A stretch of DNA of 64,000 nt from Tragulus kanchil (taxonomy: Eukaryota > Chordata > Mammalia > Artiodactyla > Tragulidae), in NCBI GenBank assembly GCA_022376925.1, contig JAIOJX010000002.1, forward strand, positions 43,987,501 to 44,051,500, written 5' to 3'. Below, one piece after another: positions 1 through 11,535 of the stretch. The notes beneath the pieces were generated by a model, which worked only from the letters and a program-made list of their open reading frames with translations, made no database searches and was not told the origin of the DNA. Every line of letters starts with the position of its first letter. The stretch's first letter is position 1. A program made the position numbers and the translations under genes.

Positions 1-478
1 TTAATACAGAAACACAAAAGACCCTGGATAGCCAAAGCAGTCTTGAGAAAGAATGAAGCTGGAGGATCAACCTTCCTGCCTTCAGACTATACTACAAAGC
101 GACAGCCCTCAAGACAATATGTATAGTACTGGCACAAAAACAGAAATATCGACCAATGGAACAAGATAGAGAATCCAGAGAGAAACCCATGCAATTGTGG
201 GTACCTTATTTTTGACAAAGGAGGAAAGAATATACAGTGGGGCAGAGAGAGTCTCTTCAATAATTGGTGCTGGGAACACTAGAAAACTACATGTAAAGTA
301 AAGAAGTTGAAACACTACCTAACACCATACACAAAGATAAACTCAAGATGGATTAATGACCTAACTGTAAGATCAGAAACTATAGAACTATTAGGCAGAA
401 CACTCGATGACATAAATCAAAGCAGGATCTATGACCCACCTCTTAGAGTAATGGAAGTAAGAACAAAATCATCTTACA
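1..478 (+). mobile_element. L1 ORF2 C-terminal fragment
   Basis: This is the downstream part of L1 ORF2, after the reverse transcriptase domain. It follows the artiodactyl L1 order: an ACACAAAAGACCC-type start, ACTATACTACAAAGC near 87, GGCACAAAAACAGAAATA near 130, and a stretch near 395-440 ending in GACCCACCTCTTAGAG. Frameshifts break the frame; the only open piece (307-528) is a remnant that runs into the next element. The L1 stops at about 478, where a mariner in the opposite orientation begins. The 5' side lies outside the window. Confidence 0.85.
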
Positions 479-1296
479 AAACCTTTTTATCTTTATGTGC
501 AAATAACTGTTCCAGGTACTTTCTGTAGTCTTCAAGGAGTGGATTTTTTTCCCACTTTCTTTCCATGTGGCTTTGTAAAGACCCAAATAAGTGAAATCCA
601 AAGTACAATGTCTGGTGAATACAGTGAATGAATCAGAACTTCCCAGTCAAGCTTCAACAGTTTGTGCCTGGTCATGAAAGAAACACAAAGCCTTGCATTA
701 TTCTGATGGAAAATTATGCATGCTCTATTAACTAATTCAGAACACTTTTCATGAATGCTTTCAGTTGGTCTAATTGGGAGCAGTACTTGTTGGAATTAAT
801 CACTTGGTTTTCCGGAAGGAGCTCATAAAAGAGGATTCCCTTCCAGTCTCACCATATATACATCACTTTCTTTGGATAGAGATTAGCCTTTGGTGTGGGT
901 GGTACTGGTTCATTTTGCTTGTCCCATGATCTCTCCCATTCCACATTACTGTACAGTATCCACTTTTCATCTCCCATCAAAATTTGTTTAAAAATAGAAC
1001 ATTTTCATAGCATTTGAGTAGAGAATCACATGTGGAAATATGATCAAGAAGTTTTTCTTTTTTCATTTATGTTAAATCCAGACTTTAAATTGATAAACAT
1101 CACCAAACTGATGCAAATGATTTTCAATCAGTAAAACACTGACTGCTCTTAATTAATGTCTCATTTGATTCCCTATCTTTAATGGGTCTACGTGACTGTG
1201 GAGCATCATCCAGTGAGAAATCTCCAGTATGAAACTTCACAAGCCACGGTTGACACATTCAATGTCACAGCACCTTCTCTGTATACTGCACAGATC
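479..1296 (-). pseudogene. Mariner-type (Tc1/mariner) transposase remnant
   Basis: On the minus strand the translation follows a mariner transposase. At about 965-935 it reads GDEKWILYSN, the block around the first catalytic Asp. At about 860-820 it reads WWDWKGILFYELLP, another family hallmark. At about 600-570 it reads HLFGSLQSHM, matching the conserved block near the C-terminus. Several stops and frameshifts lie between these blocks, so no active enzyme can be made. Upstream the similarity fades near the TG microsatellite. No terminal inverted repeats could be made out. The element abuts a truncated L1 ORF2, which suggests insertion into, or joining with, that L1. Confidence 0.85.
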
Positions 1297-1319
1297 TGTG
1301 TGTGTGTGTGTGTGTGTGT
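1297..1319. repeat. (TG)n microsatellite
   Basis: About 11 TG units lie at the upstream edge of the mariner remnant. Confidence 0.95.
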
Positions 1320-1463
1320 TTCAGTTGCATTTTTACCTTTCTTGAAATAATAAAGCATTGAATGATAATATCTCTCCCTGAACTATCAATTTGGAAGAGA
1401 TTCATGTAACGAGAGACAAGGTCAGAATACCAGGCAAGCAGAAATTTGCTCTGGTATACCTTG
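1320..1463. other. Unassigned AT-rich spacer
   Basis: No recognised repeat or gene. It might be the decayed N-terminal part of the mariner, but I could not align it. An open minus-strand frame (1265-1477) has no visible homology and ends in the TG microsatellite. Confidence 0.4.
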
Positions 1464-2320
1464 TTGTTATTGTTCAATCACTAAGTTGTGTCTGACTCTT
1501 TGTGACCCCATGGACTGCAGCAAGCTGGACTCCTTGGACCTCCACTTTCTTCCAGAGATTTCTCAAATTCTGTCCACTGAATTGGTGATACTTTCTAATC
1601 ATCTCATCCTCTTCCACCCTTCTCCTTTTTGCCTTCAATCTTTTCCAGCAGCATGGTCTTTTTCAAAGAGTTGTCTCTTTGAATCAGGTGACCAATGTAT
1701 TGTAGCTTCAGCTATAGCATCAGGTCTTCCAATGAGTATTCAGGGTTGATTTCCATTAGGACTGACTGGTTTGATCTTCCTCCTGTCCAATAAACTCTCA
1801 GGAGTCTTCTCTAGCACCACAATTTGAAGGCACCAGTTCTTCAGTGTCAATGCTTAGTCTTCTTTGTGGTCCAGCTCTTATATCTGTACCTAATTACTGG
1901 AAAAACCATAGCTATGACTGTATTTTGTCAGCAAAGTGATGTCTCTGCTTTTAATGCACTGTCTAGGTTTGCCATAGCTTTCCTTCCAAGGAACAAGCGT
2001 TCTTTAATTTCATGGCTGCAGTCACCATCCTCAGTGATTTGGGGGCCTAAGAAAATAAAATCTGTCACTACTTCTACTTTGTCTCTTTCTATTTGCCATG
2101 AAGAGGGACTGGATGCCAAGATCTTAGTTTTTTTAATTATGAGTTTTAAGCTAGCTTCTTCACTCTCCTTTCACCGTCATCAAGAGGCTCTTTATTTCTT
2201 CTTCACTTTCTGCCATTAGAGAGGTATCATCTGAGGTTATTCTTATTTTTCCTGGAAATCTTGATTCCAGCCTGTGATTCATCCAGCCAAGCATTTCACA
2301 TTATGTAATCTGTGTATAGG
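1464..2320 (-). mobile_element. BovB (RTE) LINE fragment, antisense
   Basis: This is the reverse complement of the 3' part of a BovB LINE. The left edge (1480-1520) is the shared BovB/Bov-tA tail (GACTCTTTGTGACCCCATGG at 1493-1512). It runs on through BovB-specific sequence, including AATTTCATGGCTGCAGTCAC near 2007 and TTTGCCATGAAGAGG near 2093. The open frames on both strands here (1486-1749, 1824-2219, 1928-2119) are pieces of BovB coding sequence or its antisense, broken by stops. BovB is a hallmark of ruminant genomes. Confidence 0.9.
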
Positions 2321-2553
2321 TATTCTTTTTGATAAAGTATTGTGCATGTGAATGAATTCTTTTAATATTTAAATTTCCCCTACAACAAGTCATCAGTGGA
2401 ATATTGTTACCACTCAAAGATAGCCTCTCACGCTTGTCTTTACTGTTGTTCCCTGAAAGGATGACACATCCATTTGTTTCCTTACCACCCCCACTGCATC
2501 ATCCCCATTTCCTCATGCCACCTAAATAGAATGAAAGTTCTGTCCTTGTTAAT
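2321..2553. other. Unassigned intergenic sequence
   Basis: AT-rich sequence with no gene or repeat family I recognise. Confidence 0.4.
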
Positions 2554-2755
2554 GTGTGCTCAGTCATGTCTGAATCTTTGTAACTCCACAGACCATAGCG
2601 CAAAAGGCTCCTCTGTCCATGAAATTTTCCAGGCAAAAATACTAGAGTGGCTTACCATTTCCTTCTCCAGGGGATCTTTCCAACCTAGTGATCAAGCCCA
2701 TGTCTTCTGCACTGGCACGTGAATTCTCTACTACTGAGTCATCTGGGAAACCCTG
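2554..2755 (-). mobile_element. Bov-tA-type SINE, antisense
   Basis: Nearly full-length ruminant SINE in reverse orientation. It opens with GTGTGCTCAGTCATGTCTG and ends with the complement of the tRNA-derived head (TGAGTCATCTGGGAAACCC). Several substitutions mark it as fairly old. Confidence 0.85.
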
Positions 2756-3239
2756 GCCCCTACACCGTGTATTTTAATTGTTTGAAATAGGGGATTATTT
2801 CTTTTTTCTCTCCATTTATGCTTCCTAATTTGTAGAGCTATTCTCAAATCATTTTTTTTTCCTGAGGTTTATGTCTTCCAGCATTCTTTCTATGCATTTT
2901 TTCTAAGCCCTCTTTGATCTTATCTCAATTAAGCATGTATTTTGGTCTGAGCCAAGCTTATAAATAGAGAATATGTGAGCAGAAAGAAACATTGATCAGG
3001 TGAGACTAATTTCAGGTTATTACAGTTTGGGTTTGTTTGTTTCTTAGGCAAAAGATGCAAGATATGTGTAAAAATATACAGTATTCTTAAGAAACAAAAA
3101 CAATAATGGATAAGGTATGTAGGTACATACATATATCTATATGGTGAATGGGATAAACAAGGAAGGATTTTAGTCTCTCTACTTGATAGGTACAAAGTTT
3201 TCTGGAAGACAATATACAAAAGCATGAACATGAACATTT
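2756..3239. other. Unassigned AT-rich sequence
   Basis: No recognised element. Minus-strand frames at 2929-3302 are compositional, with no family motif. Confidence 0.4.

Positions 3240-3275
<36 letters not shown>
3240..3275. repeat. (TA)n microsatellite
   Basis: About 18 TA dinucleotides with one TG interruption. The flanks TTTTATA and TATAAAATG let it fold into a short hairpin. Confidence 0.95.
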
Positions 3276-4068
3276 AAATGTAAAGTAGCCATTCATGGAC
3301 ATATGGAAACTATTCTATATAGAGAATAACAGAATGTGAATGATGATATTACAAACATATATAAAACCATAGAAGAATACTTATGGACAGAACTCATTGG
3401 TAAAAATGTATGTGCTATCCAAAATGCTCTTACAACCCTTATAATAATTAGTCTTGAATATTAAATTTCAGACAAATTGATACAACAGTCATGGTAACAC
3501 TGCTTTGTTAATTATTGGAATTATACTTGTATTATAACAAAGAACCAAATAACCACCTGCATAAAAGTAAATGAATGGAGAGGAAATGTACAGAAACTTG
3601 CAGAGATCTAGATAATCTCAAACTGACTGTCAAATGTATCACTTGGCTACAAGAGAAATCTTGTACCAAATATGTCAAAAGTATAATTGCTATTAAAAAG
3701 CTAAAAGTTCTGTTTATCTTCACTATATATCAAGTAAGATCTCTTGGGAACTTTAGAACAAAATTCTTTAAAAACTCAAGTATCTGTGTTACTTACACAA
3801 AACATTACTGCAGTTAACTCCAGTAGTCACATTGATTCACTCACCAATAGCATGAAAGCTATTTCAAAAGTCTTTTTTTACTCTTTTCATCTTGAGATTT
3901 TTAAAAAGGGTTTAAATAGTCACTGTAAGCTATCCAGATGTTCTTTAGACTAACTGTAAGTTCATTTTAGAAATATGCCTTAATTTTTTTCTTGGCTTTC
4001 ATTTCTTTCCCTAACCAAACAATTTTCTCTTTTCTATGTTACTTTTTTGTCTTGAATGAATGTATCAG
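3276..4068. other. Unassigned AT-rich sequence
   Basis: No gene or repeat I can name. Short frames (3532-3953) look like chance open frames in AT-rich DNA. Confidence 0.4.
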
Positions 4069-6230
4069 CTATAATCTTATTCTTAGTTGTATGAGCAGAG
4101 GAATTTATTAAATAATTCTTTGGGAAATTTCCAATGACTTCCTACAGCCTTAGAAATAGTATTATTCCTGATACATCTGCTACTGTATGCTTTAATAACA
4201 TTTCTTTTTCACATCATGAGTGTAATGCAATGTATCTCATGAAGTCAAGAGCTAGGAAAAACTATAGCAATGTGATGATCTGGTTGAACAGAGTGAAGAA
4301 ACTTTGGGAGGAAAAACTGGAGAGAGAAAGCATGTTTGTCTCAAATATGCAACTGACACTCCCTGTCTTTTGGAAAGAAGTCTTGTTTAGATTATTTATA
4401 AATTAAAATCAAATAAACCAGAAGATCATAAACTAAGGATTAACTAAAAGACACAGGAAGTTTTAGAATAATCCAATCTTATTTAATAAAGTGATTCACT
4501 GACTTCACTTCTCTATTTCCAGCATTTTTGTAATTAACAATGACAGAGTAACCATAATGGAGAAACAAGAAATGCTCTGTCCAATGGAATTCACTGACTA
4601 AGTAGGTCAAAAGTTAAACAAGATAATCTCTTTGGGGCTCTTTGAATTTTTGTCCTCCCAGAAAATCTATTACTTTTCAGAAGTATATAATTATTTAATA
4701 CCTAAGGCAGATGTAGCACAGATCAAGAAATCAAGGAGGTGACTTTTTAAAAGAAATGTTCTACTTATCAGCTACTTGTAGCAAGAGCATTTGAGAGTGA
4801 GAAAATTTGAAATGAGACTCACAATAGTGAGATTATCAACTATTTTAAAGATGGATGGGCAGGGGAGAACCCTCAAGATGGCAAAGGAGTAAGACATGGA
4901 GAGAGGAGATCCCTAGACTGCAGAGGAATAAGATGGGGAGATCACCAGCTCCCCAACAAATTCATTCAAAACCCAACAAGATATGGAACAACTACCAGCC
5001 AGTCTCTGGGCAACAATAGAAGACCCTAGGCCTCTAGGGGGTAAACCAGGCTTCCTGGAAAAGGATAGAGACATAAAGGAAGAGGTGGAGGATTAAACCC
5101 AAAAGACAGAAGCCTTCCCTCTGAGGAAAGGAGGAGTCATGGGAAATTCCCGCCTATAATCTTATTCTTAGTTGTATGAGCAGAGGAATTTATTAAATAA
5201 TTCTTTGGGAAATTTCCAATGACTTCCTACAGCCTTAGAAATAGTATTATTCCTGATACATCTGCTACTGTATGCTTTAATAACATTTCTTTTTCACATC
5301 ATGAGTGTAATGCAATGTATCTCATGAAGTCAAGAGCTAGGAAAAACTATAGCAATGTGATGATCTGGTTGAACAGAGTGAAGAAACTTTGGGAGGAAAA
5401 ACTGGAGAGAGAAAGCATGTTTGTCTCAAATATGCAACTGACACTCCCTGTCTTTTGGAAAGAAGTCTTGTTTAGATTATTTATAAATTAAAATCAAATA
5501 AACCAGAAGATCATAAACTAAGGATTAACTAAAAGACACAGGAAGTTTTAGAATAATCCAATCTTATTTAATAAAGTGATTCACTGACTTCACTTCTCTA
5601 TTTCCAGCATTTTTGTAATTAACAATGACAGAGTAACCATAATGGAGAAACAAGAAATGCTCTGTCCAATGGAATTCACTGACTAAGTAGGTCAAAAGTT
5701 AAACAAGATAATCTCTTTGGGGCTCTTTGAATTTTTGTCCTCCCAGAAAATCTATTACTTTTCAGAAGTATATAATTATTTAATACCTAAGGCAGATGTA
5801 GCACAGATCAAGAAATCAAGGAGGTGACTTTTTAAAAGAAATGTTCTACTTATCAGCTACTTGTAGCAAGAGCATTTGAGAGTGAGAAAATTTGAAATGA
5901 GACTCACAATAGTGAGATTATCAACTATTTTAAAGATGGATGGGCAGGGGAGAACCCTCAAGATGGCAAAGGAGTAAGACATGGAGAGAGGAGATCCCTA
6001 GACTGCAGAGGAATAAGATGGGGAGATCACCAGCTCCCCAACAAATTCATTCAAAACCCAACAAGATATGGAACAACTACCAGCCAGTCTCTGGGCAACA
6101 ATAGAAGACCCTAGGCCTCTAGGGGGTAAACCAGGCTTCCTGGAAAAGGATAGAGACATAAAGGAAGAGGTGGAGGATTACAGGACAGAAGCCTTCCCTC
6201 TGAGGAAAGGAGGGAGTCATGAAACAGGAA
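4069..6230. repeat. Tandem duplication 1 (offset 1085)
   Basis: Copy 1 is 4069-5153 and copy 2 starts at 5154. The copies look identical until the last ~70 bases of copy 1. There, 5093-5153 differs from its partner at 6178-6235 (GATTAAACCCAAAAGACAG against GATTACAGGACAG) and ends in noise (GGGAAATTCCCGC) just before copy 2. Each copy holds the same unassigned sequence plus an L1 5' end. Best read as an unmerged assembly overlap. Confidence 0.97.
4861..5140 (+). mobile_element. L1-A 5' end (copy 1 of duplication 1)
   Basis: The L1 5' end, with CAAGATGGCAAAGGAGTAAGA at its start, is cut off by the duplication junction at 5153. The same sequence restarts at 5946 and there runs on into the full L1. 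It is therefore not a separate insertion. Confidence 0.8.
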
Positions 6231-7347
6231 GATATTCCCTGCTCCAGGAAGCTCCTTCACAGGTGGGACCAAGGGGGCATCAGAATCTTGGAGAGCAAAG
6301 GAGAGAAAACTGCACCTCTTAGTCCATAAGCACCTCACAGACTGAGAGTGAATTGCATAAGTTCTCCCTGCACTTTCAAAGAAGCTCAGTGGGAGGGCCT
6401 AGGAAAATGAGAGTGCCATTGGAAAAACTTGCACAAACCCGGCAGTGCAGAGGGCCACCCAGAATACAGAGAGGAGCCTGGAGAAAACTGCCCACAGCCC
6501 TGGAAGCCCTGCCATTGAGTGTCTCCCATGTGTCTCCTGCAGAGGCATGGGTCAATTGGGGAAGGGCAGTATGTGGCATGTCTTCCTGAAGGAGGTTGTC
6601 AGTAGCCTGATTATAGTATCATCAAACAGGAATAGTAAAACAGATTCTGGGGGACACAAACAGAACTGTGAGCACCAGGATCCTGGAGAAGGGAGCAGTG
6701 ACACCATATGAGACTAAGCCTTGCACACTTGGCACCACCAGGGTCCATGTGACCCAAGCCATTGTGCTCCCTTCACGCTCAACTCTCACTGGAGCAGCAC
6801 ATTTCCAGCTACCCTAGACTCCAACTAACCTGAATAACTCGCTCTGCCAGGGCCTTGCTGGCTTACCCTGGGTAACTGGGTCTGCCAGGGCCCAGCAACT
6901 TAAGCACTTTCTCCACCCCCTTACCTGGCCCTCACTAGGGCAGACCCAAGGCCTCTAGGACAGCTTCAGAAGCAAACCCTGGAGGATAACCCACATGTAG
7001 AGGTGAAGATAAAATCACAGCTGAAATTCAGGGTCAGGGTGGCGAAAGAAGAGGACACAAAACTTTCCCACTAGCTGTATAAGCTGCAGATTAAAACCAC
7101 GCGATCAACTAGGCATACTCAAGGTCTGTGGAATATGCAAAAGGAAAATGACACAAAAGAAAATGCACTAGTTTCGACAGCTGTGAACACTGGAGGCAAG
7201 AACACACAGGTGTAGGACAAGATTAGAGTCTGAATCTGCCTCAAAGCAGGTACAGAGATCATCCGAGTGGTGGAGGGCATTCAAGGCAGGCAAGATAGGA
7301 TGCTGTCACTCAGAGCAAGGGAATAGATGCTGACAGCAGAGGCTCAA

Positions 7348-7350
<3 letters not shown>

Positions 7351-7378
<28 letters not shown>

Positions 7379-7446
7379 TATGTATGTGTATATGTGTATG
7401 TATATATATCTATATCTATAGCGACATCTATATCTATATATATATG
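7351..7446. repeat. TA/TG-rich microsatellite
   Basis: Mixed TATG, TGTG, TA and TATCTA units inside the L1-A leader. The overlapping minus-strand frame (7310-7585) is a product of this repeat, giving a Tyr/Arg/Ile-rich translation. Confidence 0.9.
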
Positions 7447-7675
7447 TCATTCCTACCTCTAGACTTGTTCTGGAGTTACTTCTAGAGTTTGTTTCTTCTT
7501 CTTGTCTTCTTCCTCTGTTGCTGTAGTTGACAATTTCATTAGTACTATTAAATATATTCAAGCTTTTAAGTTTTTTTAACCACACTTTTTATTTTGGTTA
7601 TATATTTCTGCTTATACATAGGCCTCTTCAGGTCCTGTGGAGTTTTGTTGTTTTTCTATATTTTTCTCTCTCTTT

Positions 7676-7760
7676 AACTATTAAAGTATTAAACTATTAA
7701 ACTATAAAACTATATAACTAAACTATTAAACTATATAACTATTAAAGTATTTATATCTAT
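7676..7760. repeat. Short imperfect tandem repeat (AACTATTAA-like)
   Basis: Roughly nine to ten degenerate copies of an AACTATTAA/AACTATATA unit, probably a replication-slippage expansion within the T-rich part of L1-A. Confidence 0.8.
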
Positions 7761-8230
7761 TATTATTCTTTCTACAACTATTCCTTTGTTTGCTTTCTCT
7801 ACTGTTCTTTTCCTGTTGCCCTAAACTTCTGTTACACTATCTTCTTTATCTTCCTCTATTTAACTTTGCATTACTAGTCTATCTTTCCTCTCTATTTATT
7901 CTTTCTCTTCTTTCTTTTCTTCATTATATTTTTTAGTTGGTTTTGCTTTCATTACTTTATCTCCAGTTTGGAACTTGCTCTAGCTTTTTTCAAATTTATG
8001 CTTTTGCTAGCTTGGTTCTTGACTGGTAGATATCATTTTTGGTTCCCTCTATTCACCAGGCCAGTCTACTGTGCTTTATTTTATTGAATTATCTGGGCTT
8101 TGCTATGGATGTATATGTGTATGTGTATATACCTTTATGTTAGAAAATATTTGCATGATTTGTAATTGCATTTGTCAAGGTATGCCTTTTGTTCCTTATA
8201 CGTGTATACATGTTTTAATATCATTGAATG

Positions 8231-10425
8231 ACATAACAAACCAGCTGTGAAATCTCCATTTCCCAGCCAGAGATCAAACCCTGGGACTTCTAAGAGTGAG
8301 CACTGACCCCAAAACCCTACACTACCAGAGAACGCCCAACACTAGGTAGTATTAAACAGTGAAAACCCTCAAAAAGGCAAGCACTTGTATACAAGACACA
8401 GCATCATCCAACCACCAGTAACACCCTGTTCAAAATGCTCCATCCAAACAAATGAGACAAAAATACAAAGCCAATCTTAGGCAGACAGGATTACCATCTA
8501 GCACAGGCCAACTATCAGAGGGAAAACAAATAATTAAATAAACAAAAACTCACTCCCTCCCACACCCTACATGAAGCTTACACAAACTACTGGACTTTTG
8601 TAAAAGGGCAGAAACCAAAAGGAAAAAAGAATTCAACCTCAAAGTCTGGGAAAAAGAGATCTTAATTAATGCAATAAATTAATAATAATAATAATGAAAA
8701 GGCAGAAGAATACTGCACAAATGAAGGAACAACCTATAAACACACAAGTCCAAATGACTGACGAAGAATTAGACAGACTATCTTAAATAGAATTCAAAAA
8801 AATCAAGGTAAAGATGATTCAAAACCTCAAAAATAGAATGGAGAAAATGCAAGAATCAATTAATGTATTGAAAAAAGTACAAGAAATTAAGAATACACAA
8901 ATAGAGACACAGAACATACTTACTAAACTTAAAAATTCTCTAGAAGTAATCAATAGAGTGCTTGAAGAAGAAGAACAGATAAGTTACCTGGAAGATAGAA
9001 TAGTGGAAATAACTTCTGAACAACAGAATAAACTACAAAGAACGAAGAAAAATGAGGATAGTCTCAGAGGCAACTAGGATAATATCAAACACACCAACAT
9101 TTTAATCAAATGCACCAACATTCGGGGGGTCCCAGAAGAAAAGGAGAAAAGGAAAGGGCATGAAATTGTTTGAAGAGATTACAGTTGAAAATTTCCTGAA
9201 CATGGGGGAAAAAATGTTAATCAAGTTCAAGAAGCACAAGGAATCCCATACAGGATAAACCCTAGAAGAAACACACCAAGATACATACTAATTAAGCTAA
9301 TACAGCTTCAAGAATGAATATTAAACATAACAAACCAGCTGTGAAATCTCCATTTCCCAGCCAGAGATCAAACCCTGGGACTTCTAAGAGTGAGCACTGA
9401 CCCCAAAACCCTACACTACCAGAGAACGCCCAACACTAGGTAGTATTAAACAGTGAAAACCCTCAAAAAGGCAAGCACTTGTATACAAGACACAGCATCA
9501 TCCAACCACCAGTAACACCCTGTTCAAAATGCTCCATCCAAACAAATGAGACAAAAATACAAAGCCAATCTTAGGCAGACAGGATTACCATCTAGCACAG
9601 GCCAACTATCAGAGGGAAAACAAATAATTAAATAAACAAAAACTCACTCCCTCCCACACCCTACATGAAGCTTACACAAACTACTGGACTTTTGTAAAAG
9701 GGCAGAAACCAAAAGGAAAAAAGAATTCAACCTCAAAGTCTGGGAAAAAAGAGATCTTAATTAATGCAATAAATTAATAATAATAATAATGAAAAGGCAG
9801 AAGAATACTGCACAAATGAAGGAACAACCTATAAACACACAAGTCCAAATGACTGACGAAGAATTAGACAGACTATCTTAAATAGAATTCAAAAAAATCA
9901 AGGTAAAGATGATTCAAAACCTCAAAAATAGAATGGAGAAAATGCAAGAATCAATTAATGTATTGAAAAAAGTACAAGAAATTAAGAATACACAAATAGA
10001 GACACAGAACATACTTACTAAACTTAAAAATTCTCTAGAAGTAATCAATAGAGTGCTTGAAGAAGAAGAACAGATAAGTTACCTGGAAGATAGAATAGTG
10101 GAAATAACTTCTGAACAACAGAATAAACTACAAAGAACGAAGAAAAATGAGGATAGTCTCAGAGGCAACTAGGATAATATCAAACACACCAACATTTTAA
10201 TCAAATGCACCAACATTCGGGGGGTCCCAGAAGAAAAGGAGAAAAGGAAAGGGCATGAAATTGTTTGAAGAGATTACAGTTGAAAATTTCCTGAACATGG
10301 GGGAAAAAATGTTAATCAAGTTCAAGAAGCACAAGGAATCCCATACAGGATAAACCCTAGAAGAAACACACCAAGATACATACTAATTAAGCTAATACAG
10401 CTTAAACACAAAGAATGAATATTAA
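8231..10425. repeat. Tandem duplication 2 (offset 1094-1095)
   Basis: Copy 1 is 8231-9324 and copy 2 is 9325-~10425. One extra A near 9748 shifts the offset from 1094 to 1095. At its right edge copy 1 lacks about ten bases present in copy 2 (CAGCTTCAAGAATG against CAGCTTAAACACAAAGAATG). The second version matches the usual L1 ORF1 sequence, so copy 1 carries the error. Confidence 0.97.
8694..9324 (+). pseudogene. L1-A ORF1 remnant (copy 1)
   Basis: The start codon at 8694 opens MKRQKNTAQMKEQ, the usual N-terminus of artiodactyl L1 ORF1p (RNA-binding chaperone with coiled coil, RRM and C-terminal domain). A TAA at 8784-8786 stops it after 30 residues. The same frame reopens at 8814 and runs to 9077 through the coiled-coil part (LEDRIVEITSEQQNK), where a Trp codon of the family has become TAG. 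After that, frameshifts near 9150 break it again. Truncated at 9324 by the duplication junction. Confidence 0.85.
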
Positions 10426-10730
10426 AAACAGTAAGGGAAAAGTAACAAGTGACATAAAATGGAAACCCCATACATTTAACAGCTGATTTTTCAGCAGAAA
10501 CTTTGCAGGCCAGAAGGAAATGGCAGGACATAATGAAAGTACTGAAAGGGAAAAGACCGCAACCAAGATTGCTCTACCTGACAATCATCTCATTCAAAAT
10601 TGATAGAGAAATCAAAAGTTTTACTGACAAGCTCAAGTTAAAAGAGTTTAGTACCACTAAACCAGCCTTACAACAAATGTTAAGGGAGCTTATATTGTCA
10701 GCAAATAGAAGAGAAGAAAAAAATCTATAA
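9789..10730 (+). pseudogene. L1-A ORF1 remnant (copy 2, continuing)
   Basis: Same sequence as the 8694 copy, with the identical stops, which shows that the copies were not independently mutated. This copy runs on into the ORF1 C-terminal domain: a frame at 10503-10730 carries QARRKWQDIMKVL and ends near the usual end of ORF1 (family-like LSANRREEKNL). Frameshifts separate it from the N-terminal half. No functional ORF1p is possible. Confidence 0.85.
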
Positions 10731-11184
10731 AACAAACCCAAACATTAAGAAGATGGCAACAGGAATAGGAATTCCTATATACTCACAATGAAAAATCAGA
10801 AAGAGAAATCAAGGACACAATCCCATTCACCATTGCAACAAAAAGAATGAAATATCTAGGAATAAGTCTACTGAAGGAGACAGAAGGATTGTACACAGGA
10901 AATTATGAGACTCTGATGAAAGAAATCAAAGAAGACATAAACAGATGGAGAGATATTCCACGTTGTTGGGCTGGAAAAATCAATATTGTAAAAATGGCTA
11001 TATTACCAAATGTAATCTACAGATTCAGTGTGATCCCTATCTGATTACCAATGACATTTTTCACAGAACTGGAACAAAAAATACCACAGTTCATATGGAA
11101 ACACAAAAGGACCCCATACAGTCAAAGCAATCTTGAGAAAGAAGAATGGAGTGGAAATCTTATAATCAAATTCCACTGGCCTTC
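10731..11184 (+). pseudogene. L1-A ORF2 remnant with large internal deletion
   Basis: After ORF1 there is a short inter-ORF piece (AACAAACCCAAACATTAAG). From about 10788 the sequence jumps to the part of ORF2 beyond the RT core: 10847-11044 has KYLGISLLKETEGLYTGNYETL and RWRDIPRCWAGKINIVKM, both typical of that region. The endonuclease and most of the reverse transcriptase are missing. A frameshift near 11045 moves the reading to 11051-11150. The fragment ends at about 11184, where antisense L1 starts. Confidence 0.85.
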
Positions 11185-11535
11185 AAGGTCAGATTCCCTG
11201 GGGATTCCCAGTTTCTTTGTTGGGTCCCAAGGCCTGGAAGCCTGACACAGGGTTCGAAATCTTCACAACAGTGGGATAGCTTCTTTGGTATTATTGTTCT
11301 CCAGTTTGTGGGTCAACAACCTGGCAACATGGAATTTTTTTATTGTGAGTGTACCCCTCATACCACCTCCCTGAAGATTATTCTTTGTCTTTGGATGTGG
11401 GTGTATCTTTTTTTTTTTTTTGGTCAATTACAGTGCCCTCTTATTGATGCTTGTTCAACAGCTAGTTGTGACTTTGGTGCTCTCACAGGAAATAAGTGCA
11501 CCCCCTTCTACTCCATAATCTTGAACCAACTCCAG
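11185..11535 (-). mobile_element. L1 5'UTR fragment, antisense
   Basis: The reverse complement of 11535-11400 reads like the start of an L1 5'UTR (ATGGAGTAGAAGG near 11517, then GAGAGCACCAAAGTCACAAC). The plus-strand frame 11146-11823, the longest in this region, runs through antisense L1 and is not a gene. Confidence 0.75.

Larger units (their letters stand above)
5946..8690 (+). mobile_element. L1-A 5' untranslated region
   Basis: Starts with the L1-type motif AAGATGGCAAAGGAGTAAGA, corresponding to the 'AAGATGGCGGAGGAGTAGGA' start known from artiodactyl L1s. It continues with GC-richer 5'UTR sequence to about 7340, a TA/TG microsatellite, a T-rich part (7446-8230) and the purine-rich leader before ORF1 (8231-8690). 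Small open frames (6068-6711) are 5'UTR frames with no known product. The T-rich middle is assigned by position only. Because the 5' end is present, this was once a near full-length copy. Confidence 0.75.

Noticed and set aside
4134..5491. Two identical 90-codon frames 1085 bases apart, looking like tandem paralogous genes
   Set aside because: They are copies within duplication 1, in AT-rich DNA without homology, promoter or splice context. The same applies to the frame pairs at 36461/37542, 41772/42814, 47505/48612, 50085/51254 and 59862/60966.
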